From assembly GCF_013415115.1 (NCBI RefSeq), contig NZ_JACCDD010000001.1, positions 310,001-374,000 of the forward strand: a stretch of 64,000 nucleotides of DNA, given 5' to 3'. The notes below the pieces were generated by a model, which was not told the origin of the DNA, ran no database searches, and was given only the letters and a program-made list of their open reading frames with translations. Both the position numbers and the translations under genes were made by a program. Shown one piece after another: positions 38,051 through 50,309 of the stretch; position 1 is the stretch's first letter, and every line of letters begins with the position of its first letter. The stretch is from Vreelandella zhaodongensis. Its GTDB lineage: Bacteria; Pseudomonadota; Gammaproteobacteria; Pseudomonadales; Halomonadaceae.

Positions 38051-40254
38051 AGTTAACCGCTGAACAGCAAGCCGTTGTCCATCATGGTGAAGGGCATGCA
38101 CGCGTCGCCGCAGTTGCTGGTGCTGGCAAAACCACCACCATGGCAGCAAGGGTGCTTCACTTGCTGGCGTCCGGTGTCTCTCCGAAACGGATGCTAGTGC
38201 TGATGTTCAACCGCTCAGCCCGAGACGATTTTCAGCGCCGTTTGGTTAGTATGACTCCCAAAGGACAGCCATTGCCTGATGTGCGCACCTTTCACTCCCT
38301 TGGTCATCGGTTGACGCAGAGCCTTTGTCGCTGGGGCGCACTCGCGCCAAGACGTCTACTATCTGCCGACTGGCAGTTAGAGCGTCTTTTACGCCAAGCC
38401 AGCCTGAATGTACTTAGCGGTGAGGTCGAGCGGCGTGATGCCGCACTGGAAGGGGATCGGCTAGAAGCGCTTGCCCATTTCTGTGGGTTGGTAAAAGCGG
38501 AAATGCTATCTGCGGATGCGCTCTACAAACGACTTAATTACGAGCCGGATACTGACTACTTTCCCAGGGCGTTTGATGAGGCCGAACGGCTGCTGCATGC
38601 CGAAGGCGTCATGACCTATGCCGATTTGCTATATCGCCCCCTACAAGCTTTGGAAGCAGACCACTCGTTACGTGGTCGCGTTGAAGGCTTCCTTGATCAT
38701 GTCATCATTGATGAATATCAGGATATTAATACTGCTCAGCAGCGGTTGCTCGCCGTGCTGGCGGGCTCCAATGCTAATGTGATGGCGGTTGGTGATGCGA
38801 ATCAGTGCATCTACGAATGGCGTGGCGCGCGTCCTGATACCATGCTGGAAAACTTTACGGCGATGTTTGGCAGCGCTACTGACTATCCGCTTTCCATTAC
38901 GTTTCGCCATGGCCACGCGCTAGCGCTAACCGCTAACCATGCCATTATGGCTAACCAGCGTCGTCCGGATCAGCTCTGTTTAGCGGATTCTAATAACCCT
39001 GAAACCCACATATCCGTCGGGCAGGGCAGCCGACTGCTGCTCGATGCCTTGGTCGATTGGCAGGCGCAGGGACGCGCACTGAGTGATGTTAGCTTGCTGG
39101 TACGTAGCTGGGCGCTTTCGGTGCCCTTTCAGCTGGCGCTGTTACAGGCGGGTATTCCGTTTCGTCTACAGCGAGAAGATCGTTTTGTTTTTCGACTCCC
39201 CCTAGTGCAGGCATTGGCAGGCTATTTGAAACTGTCTCGTCGCCCAGAGCTGTTGCGCGATCCCGAGCAACTGTTGTTGCTTCTGTCGCAGCCAACCCCT
39301 TTTGTCGCCCGCGAGGGGCTTCAGCGGTTAGCCTATCAGCTGGCCAGCACCCAGCGCTGGCCAGAGCGCCACGAACCGGTGCTAACCTCCCTCAAGCCGC
39401 TACAACGTCGCACGCTCAAAAAACGCTGGGCGCTGCTATGCGAACTCCCCAAATTGGGTGCCTGGCCGCCTGCGAAGCTGCTGAGCCATGTGGTGGAGAC
39501 GATTGATGCGGAAAAAACCCTAAAACGAGCAGCCGCAAGGCGCGACAAGGGCGAAGAGGACGTTCGCCTACTGGACGTGCTGATTGAGCAGGCCGATAGC
39601 GTGAAAGATCCAGACGCGTTTATCGAGCTGCTGGAGCGTCCAGTAGAAAATCAAGCGGGCGGCGTTCTGATTAGCACGGTTCACGGAGCCAAAGGCCTAG
39701 AATGGCCGTTGGTCGCCGTCGCCGGGGTAAACGAAGAGGATTTTCCGCACTACAGCCGCGATAACCCGCTTAATGATGAGCGGCTAGAAGAAGAGCGGCG
39801 GCTGTTTTATGTCGCGATTACGCGCGCCCAAGAGCAGCTGCTGGTATTGCATGATGGTGGAGTTCACCGGCCTAGTCGCTTTATTGCGGAAAGTGCCTGG
39901 CAGGACAGCCTGCGTATGGCGTCATGTCTGTCGCGTCAAGATCCTCCCGAAACGGCTGTGCAAGTCACATCGCCGAGCTTGGTGAGACGCTATCTTGAGC
40001 GATTAGGGCGAACGGATATTGAGCTAGCAGCGCCACAGGTCAATGAAGCGGCGGCAGGCTATCAGGACGATACGCATTTTTATCCAGGGCAACGCTTGAT
40101 GCATGCCGTGTTTGGAGAAGGGGAGGTGGCATCGGTGGAAGGCAACCCCTCCGACCCGGTCATCGATGTGCGCTTTGCTCAGGCAGGTCGGCGTCGTCTA
40201 ATTGCCCGGCGTGCGCCGATCGAGCGAATAGAGCCGCCAGCGCAGCCAGCATAA
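38047..40254 (+). CDS. UvrD/Rep-type superfamily 1 DNA helicase
   Basis: A 735-residue SF1A helicase. Walker A AAVAGAGKTTTMAARVLHLL near residue 25, motif Ia MFNRSARDDFQRR, motif II DHVIIDEYQDINTAQQRLL (DEYQD), motif III VGDANQCIYEWRGARPD, motif V STVHGAKGLEWPLVAVAG, and motif VI RRLFYVAITRAQEQL. The C-terminus has a short extra domain (QRLMHAVFGEGEVASVEG) typical of UvrD tails. GTG at 38047 overlaps the DUF1285 stop and has GGCGAGG ahead. Not clearly UvrD, Rep or RecB; likely a repair or accessory helicase. Confidence 0.9.
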   Translation: MKLTAEQQAVVHHGEGHARVAAVAGAGKTTTMAARVLHLLASGVSPKRMLVLMFNRSARDDFQRRLVSMTPKGQPLPDVRTFHSLGHRLTQSLCRWGALAPRRLLSADWQLERLLRQASLNVLSGEVERRDAALEGDRLEALAHFCGLVKAEMLSADALYKRLNYEPDTDYFPRAFDEAERLLHAEGVMTYADLLYRPLQALEADHSLRGRVEGFLDHVIIDEYQDINTAQQRLLAVLAGSNANVMAVGDANQCIYEWRGARPDTMLENFTAMFGSATDYPLSITFRHGHALALTANHAIMANQRRPDQLCLADSNNPETHISVGQGSRLLLDALVDWQAQGRALSDVSLLVRSWALSVPFQLALLQAGIPFRLQREDRFVFRLPLVQALAGYLKLSRRPELLRDPEQLLLLLSQPTPFVAREGLQRLAYQLASTQRWPERHEPVLTSLKPLQRRTLKKRWALLCELPKLGAWPPAKLLSHVVETIDAEKTLKRAAARRDKGEEDVRLLDVLIEQADSVKDPDAFIELLERPVENQAGGVLISTVHGAKGLEWPLVAVAGVNEEDFPHYSRDNPLNDERLEEERRLFYVAITRAQEQLLVLHDGGVHRPSRFIAESAWQDSLRMASCLSRQDPPETAVQVTSPSLVRRYLERLGRTDIELAAPQVNEAAAGYQDDTHFYPGQRLMHAVFGEGEVASVEGNPSDPVIDVRFAQAGRRRLIARRAPIERIEPPAQPA

Positions 40255-40293
40255 CTGGCCGCGCAGGATAACTATCTAGCAGAGCAGAGCGGT

Positions 40294-41958
40294 TTACATA
40301 TTGGGATAGTTAGGCCCGCCGCCGCCTTCTGGTGCTACCCAGGTAATATTTTGGGCTGGGTCTTTAATATCGCAGGTTTTGCAGTGGACGCAGTTCTGGA
40401 AGTTTATCTGGAAGCGTGGCTTGCCTTGATCATCTTCCACCACTTCATAAACCCCCGCAGGGCAGTAGCGTTGGGCCGGTTCTGCATAGGTTGGCAGGTT
40501 GTCGCGAATTGGCAGCTCTGGGTCTGCAAGGCGCAGATGGCAGGGCTGGTCTTCTTCGTGGTTCGTGTTGGACAAGAAGACAGACGTCGATTTATCAAAG
40601 GAAAGCTTACCGTCGGGCTTCGGGTAATTAATTTTTTCGAACTCAGAGGCAGGCTTCAGTGCGCCGTGATCGGTGGTGGTGTCGTGAACATTAGGCAGCT
40701 TATTGCCCAGTAATTGATTGGCGAAGTTATAAGCACCGCCGCCTACCGTGCCATATTTATGGATAGCAGGGCCAAAGCTTGCGCTCTCTTTCAGCTCCTC
40801 ATAGGCCCAGCTGGCTTCCCACTTCTCAGTGAAGCTAGCTAGCTCCTGAGCACCTTCATCGCCACCTTTAATGGCCTCAAAGACGCTCTCAGCAGCCACC
40901 ATGCCGGATTTCATGGCGGTATGCAGTCCCTTGATTTTGGCAAAGTTCAGTGTGCCCGCATCGCAGCCAATCAATAGGCCACCAGGGAACGTCATTTTCG
41001 GTAGGCAATTAAAGCCGCCTTTCGTAATGGCGCGCGCGCCATAGGCAACTCGTTTGCCGCCTGCTAAATACTGGCTAAGCACCGGGTGATGCTTCATGCG
41101 CTGGAATTCGTCAAAAGGTGACAGCCAGGGGTTCTTATAGCCAAGATCCATAATAAGGCCAACGACGACCTGCTGGTTTTCCGCGTGATAAAGGAACCAA
41201 CCGCCGTGAGTGTCTTTTTCAAGCGGCCAGCCCGAGCCGTGAAGCACAAGCCCTGGTTCATGTTTATCGGCGGGAACATCCCACAATTCTTTTAAGCCAA
41301 TTCCGTAATGCTGTGGGTCGCGGCCGGCATCCAGCGAGAACTCTTTGATTAACCGTTTACCCAGGTGGCCGCGAGCACCTTCGGCAAATAGCGTGTACTT
41401 GGCACGTAGCTCCATACCTGGCATATGGCCATCTTTGGGTGTGCCGTCTGCGCTGACGCCCATGTCGCCAATGAGAATGCCACGTACTGCATCGTCTTCG
41501 ATAATCACTTCCTGGGCAGCAAAGCCAGGGAAAATTTCCACCCCAAGGGCCTCGGCTTGCTCGGCCAGCCAGCGACACAGGTTGCCTGCGCTAATCACAT
41601 AGCGGGTAAGTTCTCCGCCGGTGTTATGCATGCTTTTCGGTACAAGGGCATTAGGAATTTTTTGCGCTTTCTGCGCATCTTTCAGCAGATAAACATCGTC
41701 ACGAACGGCCGGCGTGTTGAGCGGTGCGCCGCGCTCTTCCCAATCAGGAAATAGTTCTGCCAGTGCGCGAGGCTCAAAGACAGCGCCAGAAAGAATATGG
41801 GCGCCGACTTCGGAGCCTTTTTCTACCACACAAACCGTCAATTCTTGTTCCGCTTGGTTCGCCTGTTGCATTAGACGACAAGCGGAAGCTAGGCCAGAGG
41901 GGCCAGCACCAACAATGACTACATCGAAGTCCATGACATCGCGTTCAACATTTTCCAC
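40294..41958 (-). CDS. Electron transfer flavoprotein-ubiquinone oxidoreductase
   Basis: A 554-residue ETF-QO that passes electrons from reduced ETF to ubiquinone at the inner membrane. FAD-binding motif FDVVIVGAGPSGLASACRL at the start, a middle quinone/FAD region, and a C-terminal 4Fe-4S cluster: RYCPAGVYEV and QNCVHCKTCDIKDP. The GTG at 41958, with AAGGAG upstream, matches the family N-terminus; the frame is open to 41988. It is divergent from etfBA, the usual partner genes. Confidence 0.95.
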   Translation of the reverse strand: MENVERDVMDFDVVIVGAGPSGLASACRLMQQANQAEQELTVCVVEKGSEVGAHILSGAVFEPRALAELFPDWEERGAPLNTPAVRDDVYLLKDAQKAQKIPNALVPKSMHNTGGELTRYVISAGNLCRWLAEQAEALGVEIFPGFAAQEVIIEDDAVRGILIGDMGVSADGTPKDGHMPGMELRAKYTLFAEGARGHLGKRLIKEFSLDAGRDPQHYGIGLKELWDVPADKHEPGLVLHGSGWPLEKDTHGGWFLYHAENQQVVVGLIMDLGYKNPWLSPFDEFQRMKHHPVLSQYLAGGKRVAYGARAITKGGFNCLPKMTFPGGLLIGCDAGTLNFAKIKGLHTAMKSGMVAAESVFEAIKGGDEGAQELASFTEKWEASWAYEELKESASFGPAIHKYGTVGGGAYNFANQLLGNKLPNVHDTTTDHGALKPASEFEKINYPKPDGKLSFDKSTSVFLSNTNHEEDQPCHLRLADPELPIRDNLPTYAEPAQRYCPAGVYEVVEDDQGKPRFQINFQNCVHCKTCDIKDPAQNITWVAPEGGGGPNYPNM

Positions 41959-42062
41959 CCGGCTTCTCCTTATTCTCATAAGTGCCATTATTTACCAAAA
42001 CTAGCCTGTGTGAACGTCAAATGAGCGTTATAAGAACTAGCTTATAAAAAGATGGCCTTAAT

Positions 42063-42080
42063 TTTAAACGGTCGTTTGCT
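42063..42080. promoter_or_regulatory. PsrA-like operator near the ETF-QO gene
   Basis: The site reads TTTAAACGGTCGTTTGCT, with AAAC-N4-GTTT as in the (G/C)AAAC-N2-4-GTTT(G/C) palindrome bound by the fatty-acid regulator PsrA. Etf genes are known PsrA targets in gammaproteobacteria, which supports the call. Confidence 0.5.
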
Positions 42081-42253
42081 TCTGGTTATGCTCCATGATA
42101 GGCATAATACCCTGGTGAGGTCACCCCTACGATGGCAAAAGCACCATTTATCCATGGAGTTTGCATCACTGCTACGACCAAGGCCGTAGTTAATCGGTGT
42201 TGTCGCTAGTCACTAGGTTGTGGCAAATTGATAGGGTTTTTCATTTACAGACC

Positions 42254-42271
42254 TATCAAACGCTTGCATGA
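42254..42271. promoter_or_regulatory. Second PsrA-like operator, near etfB
   Basis: TATCAAACGCTTGCATGA keeps the left half CAAAC exactly, while the right half (GCATG) departs from GTTTG at two places. It overlaps a possible -35 of etfB, so binding there would repress. Confidence 0.35.
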
Positions 42272-42379
42272 ATTTTTAAGGTGTCGTTTTAAATTAACGT
42301 CGCCCCTATTGAAGCGGCATCAGTTGTTACGATGCCGGGACAGGCTAACGGCTTCCATCACAAGCCAAGCGAGGAATCT

Positions 42380-43129
42380 ATGAAAGTACTCGTCGCGGTT
42401 AAACGCGTCATCGACTATAACGTCAAAATCCGCGTGAAAGCGGACAACTCTGACGTTGATCTTACCAACGTCAAAATGGCGATGAACCCCTTCTGCGAAA
42501 TTGCTGTAGAAGAAGCGGTGCGCCTTAAAGAGAAGGGTGTTGCGACAGAAGTCGTGGCCGTTACCGTAGGCCCTAAGGCGGCGCAAGAGCAGTTACGAAC
42601 CGCTCTGGCGCTTGGGGCAGACCGTGCTATTCATATTGAAACCGACGAGCGGGTTGAATCGCTTGCGGTGGCCAAGTTACTGGCTAAAGTTGTTGACGAA
42701 GAGCAGCCTGGTTTGGTGATTCTCGGTAAGCAGGCCATCGATACCGACAACAACCAAACGGGTCAGATGCTTGCTGCGTTGACCAACCTTCCTCAGGGTA
42801 CTTTTGCCTCTGAGGTTGCTGTTGACGGTGACAAGGTGAATGTCACTCGGGAAATCGATGGTGGTCTGCAAACCGTTGCGCTTTCTCTGCCCGCTATCGT
42901 TACCACCGATTTGCGTTTGAACGAGCCGCGTTACGCGAAGTTACCCGACATCATGAAGGCCAAGAAGAAGCCTCTGGACGCCAAAACGCCCGCTGATTAC
43001 GGCGTTGAAGTGGCCTCCAAGGTTAGCCTGCTCAAGGTGGAATCCCCGGCAGAGCGTAAGGGCGGTGTCAAAGTCGCCTCAGTAGATGAATTGATCGACA
43101 AACTGAAAAACGAAGCCAAAGTGCTTTAA
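42380..43129 (+). CDS. etfB: Electron transfer flavoprotein beta subunit
   Basis: A 249-residue ETF beta subunit. It begins [20 protein letters not shown] and carries the signature region [32 protein letters not shown] and [21 protein letters not shown]. The Leu-rich recognition loop that docks dehydrogenases lies in the [22 protein letters not shown] region. GAGGA precedes the ATG at 42380. Operon with etfA, 14 nt apart. Confidence 0.97.
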   Translation: MKVLVAVKRVIDYNVKIRVKADNSDVDLTNVKMAMNPFCEIAVEEAVRLKEKGVATEVVAVTVGPKAAQEQLRTALALGADRAIHIETDERVESLAVAKLLAKVVDEEQPGLVILGKQAIDTDNNQTGQMLAALTNLPQGTFASEVAVDGDKVNVTREIDGGLQTVALSLPAIVTTDLRLNEPRYAKLPDIMKAKKKPLDAKTPADYGVEVASKVSLLKVESPAERKGGVKVASVDELIDKLKNEAKVL

Positions 43130-43143
43130 TAGGAGCTGATCTC

Positions 43144-44070
43144 ATGAGCATTCTGGTACTTGCCGACCTCCATGAAGGTCAGTTGGCGGGCGCGACCGCC
43201 CATGTGGTGGCTGCTGCCAAAGCGATTGGTGGTGATATTGACGTGCTGGTTGCCGGTGAAGGCGTCCAGGCAGCCGCTGATGCTGCCGCAAAGCTTGATG
43301 GCGTAAGCAAAGTCCGCGTCGCTGATAACGCGGTATACGCCCATCAGCTGGCTGAGCCAATGGGAGCGTTGCTGGTAGAGCTGGCTGGCGATTACAGCCA
43401 CGTACTGGCTAGCGCCTCTACCACAGGCAAAAACGTACTGCCGCGCTTGGCTGCCTTAAAAGATGTTAGCCAGCTGTCCGACGTGATTGGCGTTGAGAGC
43501 GCTGATACTTTCCTGCGTCCCATCTATGCGGGCAACGCCATCGCCACAGTAAAAAGCGACGATGCACTGAAAGTCATGACTGTGCGTACTACCGCGTTTG
43601 ACGCGGTCGAGAGCACGGGCAGTGCCTCGGTAGAAGCGGTAGAGGTGGTGGTCGAAAATGGTCAGTCTAGCTTTGTTAAGCAAGAGCTGGCGCAATCCGA
43701 TCGCCCAGAACTTGGTGGTGCCAAAGTCGTGGTTTCCGGTGGTCGCGGAATGGGCAACGGCGAAAACTTTAAGCTGCTCGACGGTATTGCTGACAAACTG
43801 GGTGCCGCCATTGGCGCATCACGAGCTGCCGTAGACGCAGGGTTTGTACCCAACGATATGCAGGTTGGCCAAACCGGTAAGATTGTAGCGCCTGAGCTGT
43901 ATATTGCCGTGGGTATTTCCGGCGCGATTCAGCACTTGGCAGGCATGAAAGACTCTAAAGTGATCGTTGCGATCAACAAAGACGAAGAAGCACCTATCTT
44001 CCAAGTTGCTGACTATGGGTTGGTGGGCGATCTCTTCGAGATTCTTCCGGAGCTTGAAAGCAAGCTATAA
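43144..44070 (+). CDS. etfA: Electron transfer flavoprotein alpha subunit
   Basis: A 308-residue ETF alpha subunit. The C-terminal FAD domain shows [68 protein letters not shown] and [25 protein letters not shown]. Together with etfB it accepts electrons from acyl-CoA and other dehydrogenases. A strong terminator follows 22 nt later. Confidence 0.97.
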   Translation: MSILVLADLHEGQLAGATAHVVAAAKAIGGDIDVLVAGEGVQAAADAAAKLDGVSKVRVADNAVYAHQLAEPMGALLVELAGDYSHVLASASTTGKNVLPRLAALKDVSQLSDVIGVESADTFLRPIYAGNAIATVKSDDALKVMTVRTTAFDAVESTGSASVEAVEVVVENGQSSFVKQELAQSDRPELGGAKVVVSGGRGMGNGENFKLLDGIADKLGAAIGASRAAVDAGFVPNDMQVGQTGKIVAPELYIAVGISGAIQHLAGMKDSKVIVAINKDEEAPIFQVADYGLVGDLFEILPELESKL

Positions 44071-44091
44071 ACCACTGAATCTTAACTGGCT

Positions 44092-44123
44092 AAAAGCCGA
44101 CTTCGCCAGAAGTCGGCTTTTTT
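44092..44123 (+). terminator. Terminator after etfBA
   Basis: AAGCCGACTT (44094-44103) pairs with AAGTCGGCTT (44110-44119) around CGCCAG, followed by six T. Confidence 0.93.
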
Positions 44124-44301
44124 ATTGGCGATGAATTCGATAAACTGCCAATAGTTGACTAAGGTACTGGGGTATATGACGTACCGGATATAAATAATCG
44201 CTGTTCACGGTAATAAAAATGGCCGTGATGGTTGAAAAAGGTGGGGTAAGACCACACTTAGTTAAGTGAACGCAACAAAAGCCACTTAAGGAGAAGTTAG
44301 C

Positions 44302-44913
44302 ATGGCACATACACTTCCAGAATTACCGTACGCCTATGATGCGCTTGAGCCGAACATTGATGCGATGACGATGGAGATTCACCACTCTCGTCACCACAAC
44401 ACTTACGTCACCAGCCTAAATGCTGCGCTTGAAGGCACGGGTCTTGAAGACGTGCCGGTAGAAGAGCTGGTTGCGAATCTTGACCGTGTACCTGAAGAGA
44501 AGCGTCAAGCTGTCATCAATCACGGTGGCGGCCATGCCAACCACTCTATGTTCTGGCAAATGATGTCACCGAATGGCGGCGGCCAGCCCCAGGGTGATGT
44601 GGCAAAAGCCATTGATGCTGAGCTAGGTGGCCTTGACGCCTTCAAGGAAGCTTTCAAGAAAGCGGCATTGGGTCGTTTCGGTAGCGGTTGGGCATGGCTC
44701 TCCGTTACACCTGAGAAAAAGCTGGTCGTTGAAAACACACTGAACCAAGACAGCCCGCTAATGCACGGCAACACGCCGGTATTAGGTCTGGATGTTTGGG
44801 AGCATGCTTACTATCTGAAGTTCCAAAACAAACGTCCTGATTACGTAGAAGCTTTCTTCAACGTAATTAACTGGGAAGATGTTGAGCGTCGTTACCAGGC
44901 TGCTATCGCCTAA
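44302..44913 (+). CDS. sodA: Superoxide dismutase, Mn-type features
   Basis: A 203-residue Fe/Mn superoxide dismutase. Metal ligands: His27 (EIHHSRHH), His82 region ([10 protein letters not shown]), Asp and His in [21 protein letters not shown]. The pairing of GGHANHS with Gln in [10 protein letters not shown] is the manganese-type pattern; iron enzymes have Gln in the AAQ(V/A)WNH block instead. Metal use cannot be proved from sequence. AAGGAG is ahead of the ATG; monocistronic between two terminators. Confidence 0.93.
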   Translation: MAHTLPELPYAYDALEPNIDAMTMEIHHSRHHNTYVTSLNAALEGTGLEDVPVEELVANLDRVPEEKRQAVINHGGGHANHSMFWQMMSPNGGGQPQGDVAKAIDAELGGLDAFKEAFKKAALGRFGSGWAWLSVTPEKKLVVENTLNQDSPLMHGNTPVLGLDVWEHAYYLKFQNKRPDYVEAFFNVINWEDVERRYQAAIA

Positions 44914-44960
44914 ATTCACGTGCTGTGAGAAAGGCGCCAAGCTAGTTGGCGTCTTGTATA

Positions 44961-44995
44961 AAAACCGCCTCCCTTTGGGAGGCGGTTTTTTTTTT
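44961..44995 (+). terminator. Terminator after sodA
   Basis: AAAACCGCCTCCC, TTT loop, GGGAGGCGGTTTT with ten T residues in all. A very strong rho-independent terminator. Confidence 0.96.
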
Positions 44996-45036
44996 GGAAT
45001 GGGCATGTGAGAGGGCGTCTGAACGAGCGATTGGAA

Positions 45037-45062
45037 GGGGCTTGGGAAGGGGGATGAGAGGG
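45037..45062 (+). other. Potential G-quadruplex motif
   Basis: Four G runs (4, 3, 5 and 3 G) are separated by loops CTT, AA and ATGAGA, fitting the G3+N1-7 rule; another GGG follows at 45071. It lies on the plus strand after the sodA terminator and before the nrd promoter. Confidence 0.45.
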
Positions 45063-45174
45063 TGCTTGGAAGGGTGCCTGAAGCCGTTCTTGGAACTGTT
45101 TTTTAAGCAGCTCCGCCGGTGCTGCTGGGTATGATATTGGGTAAGAGCTGTCAATAACCTGTGGATGAAAAATA

Positions 45175-45184
45175 CCATATATGC
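45175..45184. promoter_or_regulatory. NrdR box 1 (distal, degenerate)
   Basis: CCATATATGC shares the ATATAT core of the NrdR consensus CWATATATWG but deviates at both edges. Its centre is 31 bp from that of box 2, three helical turns, the normal spacing for paired NrdR sites. Confidence 0.5.
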
Positions 45185-45212
45185 TTGAATTGATTTTCTC
45201 ATGGTCTATATA
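45185..45212 (+). promoter_or_regulatory. Probable nrdH promoter
   Basis: TTGAAT (45185-45190), 16 bp, TATATA (45207-45212). The -10 lies inside NrdR box 2, so repressor binding would block polymerase. Confidence 0.5.
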
Positions 45213-45215
45213 TAG
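45206..45215. promoter_or_regulatory. NrdR box 2 (proximal)
   Basis: CTATATATAG is a perfect match to the palindromic NrdR core C-W-A-T-A-T-A-T-W-G. NrdR is the ATP/dATP-sensing repressor of ribonucleotide reductase genes, and nrdHIEF follows. Confidence 0.8.
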
Positions 45216-45296
45216 TATGCGTTGTGTCTTCCAGAGAGGGCGAGCACAAGATGTGCTCTACCCGAAAAACACCGCTATGAAAAGGAAAAAATAGCC

Positions 45297-45518
45297 ATGG
45301 ATATCCAAATTTATAGCAAGCCTGCTTGTGTTCAATGCACCGCTACCTACCGTGCGCTGGATAAGCAGGGTCTAGAATATACCGTTATCGATATTACTGC
45401 TGAAAGCGGTGCCCAAGAGCAAGTGGAAGCGCTGGGTTATCGCCAGTTACCGGTCGTCGTCGCGGGTGAAGATCATTGGTCCGGTTTCCGCCCTGACCGC
45501 ATTCAAGCACTAGCGTAA
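45297..45518 (+). CDS. nrdH: Glutaredoxin-like protein NrdH
   Basis: A 73-residue redoxin that reduces NrdEF. The active site is KPACVQCTATYRALD (CVQC), followed by YTVIDIT, YRQLPVVVAG and WSGFRPDRIQAL, the NrdH signature. The ATG at 45297 has AAGGA upstream; the frame runs further up without likeness. First gene of nrdHIEF, under paired NrdR boxes. Confidence 0.95.
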   Translation: MDIQIYSKPACVQCTATYRALDKQGLEYTVIDITAESGAQEQVEALGYRQLPVVVAGEDHWSGFRPDRIQALA

Positions 45519-45943
45519 AACGTCGCTATGCAAACCGCTGATGTGGAAGCTGAGCGTGCTGTTTCGTTGGTTTATTTTTCCACTAAGTCAGGCAATACCC
45601 ACCGTTTTATACAAAAGCTTGGCTTAAGCGCCCAGCGGCTGCCGCTAAACCGCGAAGATCCAACGCCACGCGTAGAGCAGCCCTACATATTAGTGACACC
45701 TACCTATGGTGGCGGCTATGCCGAAGGGGCAGTGCCGGGGCAGGTGATCCGGTTTTTAAACGATGAGCACAATCGACACCTCATGCGGGGTGTTATTGCC
45801 GCTGGAAATACGAATTTTGGTGAAGCGTACGGGTTGGCAGGGCGAATCATTGCCCAAAAGTGCCAAGTGCCGCTGCTTTATCGATTTGAACTGTTTGGCA
45901 CTGACGACGATGTCGCCAAGGTCCGCAAAGGAGTAGAAGAGTT

Positions 45944-49172
<3,229 letters not shown>

Positions 49173-49325
49173 GCATATCGACGGCGGTTTCAGCTACATT
49201 ATTAGCTTAATAAAGAAAGGAGGACGCGGTGCCGGAAGAGAGGCAAAAAAACTGCCATTGGCACCGCCAACCAAATAGCAGGTTGTGGTTGCTGCTTAGA
49301 CACGTTTTCCCGATATCTTTACTTC

Positions 49326-49350
49326 AGGGCGCCACTAGGCGTCCTTTTTT
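49326..49350 (+). terminator. Terminator after nrdF
   Basis: AGGGCGCC, loop ACTA, GGCGTCCT (one G-U pair), then six T. Confidence 0.88.
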
Positions 49351-49388
49351 ATTGGGGGGGGGCGGTCGGCGTCGAAACACCATCAAAT

Positions 49389-49407
49389 GCTAATGATAAA
49401 GATTGTC
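49389..49407. promoter_or_regulatory. Fur box ahead of the TonB operon
   Basis: The 19 bases GCTAATGATAAAGATTGTC match the Fur consensus GATAATGATAATCATTATC at 15 positions. A possible -35 TTGTCA overlaps its right edge (49403-49408). Iron-repressed expression of the downstream tonB/exbBD genes is expected. Confidence 0.8.
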
Positions 49408-49526
49408 ATTTATTCTATTAGTGTTAGGCTATGCACTGCTTAAACGAAACGCAAATCGTTCTTATGCATAATTTGTTTCTAGCGCGCCGTTAATGGCAGC
49501 GTGTTAATCAGTAACGGAGACGTAAC

Positions 49527-50309
49527 GTGCTGAAAAGGCCTTTCTTCGCCTTGCATGGGGGCTGGCTTGCCGGGGTGCTGGTCAGCGGTACGCTAATGGC
49601 AAGCGATGAGACAGTGGATCAAGCGGCCCAGAGTGTCGAGGCCCAGCAAGCGCAGTCCGTAATTCAGCAGCAAATTGATGAGGCGGATGACGCCACGCGT
49701 TCAGCGATTGAAGAGCTGCGCCACCTAGAGCGGGAAACCCGCCAGATGGAAGCGTCCAACGCTGCTCTAAGCGGTCGCTTGGCCAGTGAGGCCGAGCGCC
49801 AGCAGCGCCTTGGCCAAGCACTTGATACGTTAAGTGACACCCGCGCCGCGCTGCCTGCGGTTGAGCAGGACATGACGGAGCAGCTGATCAGCTGGATTGA
49901 GTCTGACCTGCCATTTCTGAAGGCTGAGCGTTTGGCGCGTGTTAAGCCTGATCAACAACAGCCGTCTGAGAGTGCGGAGCGCATTGCTAATTTGCTGGAA
50001 GCGTGGCGAGCCGAGCTAGCATACGGCCGCGAGGTTGATAGCTGGCGTGGCCGTTTGCAATTGGCAGAGGGTAATCCGCGTGAGGTGGAATACCTGCGTG
50101 TTGGCCGAATCGGTTTTTACTACCTAACCCCTGACGGTCGAGAAGGAGGTGTGTGGGATAAAGCGAGCGGTGAGTGGCAGGGGCTTGATGAACGTGCTCG
50201 CCGTCAGGTGCGCAACGGTCTGCGTATTGCCGACGATCAGCGCACGCCAGAATTGCTGCGTTTACCGCTTTCTATTATTGCTAACGACCACGCAGGGGGC
50301 CAGCAATGA
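49527..50309 (+). CDS. DUF3450 periplasmic protein of the TonB2-type system
   Basis: A 260-residue DUF3450 protein. Signal peptide about residues 1-25 (GGWLAGVLVSGTLMAS), then a long coiled coil (about 28-110, rich in Q, E and A), then YLRVGRIGFYYLTPDGREGGVWDKASGEW, the family hallmark. It is first in an operon with ExbB/ExbD/TonB proteins, as in Vibrio and related bacteria. Likely a periplasmic accessory of the energy-transducing complex. It overlaps the next gene by 4 nt and stands behind a Fur box. Confidence 0.92.
   Translation: MLKRPFFALHGGWLAGVLVSGTLMASDETVDQAAQSVEAQQAQSVIQQQIDEADDATRSAIEELRHLERETRQMEASNAALSGRLASEAERQQRLGQALDTLSDTRAALPAVEQDMTEQLISWIESDLPFLKAERLARVKPDQQQPSESAERIANLLEAWRAELAYGREVDSWRGRLQLAEGNPREVEYLRVGRIGFYYLTPDGREGGVWDKASGEWQGLDERARRQVRNGLRIADDQRTPELLRLPLSIIANDHAGGQQ

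Larger units (their letters stand above)
41959..42379. other. Regulatory spacer between etf-QO and etfBA
   Basis: A 421-bp gene-free divergent spacer. It is AT-rich near both starts and holds two PsrA-like sites (42063-42080 and 42254-42271). TTGCAT (42264-42269) with TTTAAA 18 bp on is a weak promoter candidate for etfB, overlapped by the second site. No other structure was seen. Confidence 0.7.
44914..45296. other. Spacer between sodA and nrdH with G-rich stretch and NrdR control region
   Basis: A 383-bp gene-free span holding the sodA terminator, a G-rich low-complexity tract (45001-45080), and the nrd promoter with two NrdR-like boxes. Open frames on both strands across the G-rich part have no family likeness. 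Confidence 0.75.
49173..49526. other. Spacer between nrdF and the TonB2-type operon
   Basis: A 354-bp gene-free span. It carries the terminator at 49326 and the Fur box at 49389-49407. A run of ten G (49355-49364) lies between. No further structure was seen. Confidence 0.75.

Noticed and set aside
44942..45202. Open frames on both strands across the G-rich spacer
   Set aside because: They arise from the repeated purine tract and have no family likeness or plausible start signal.
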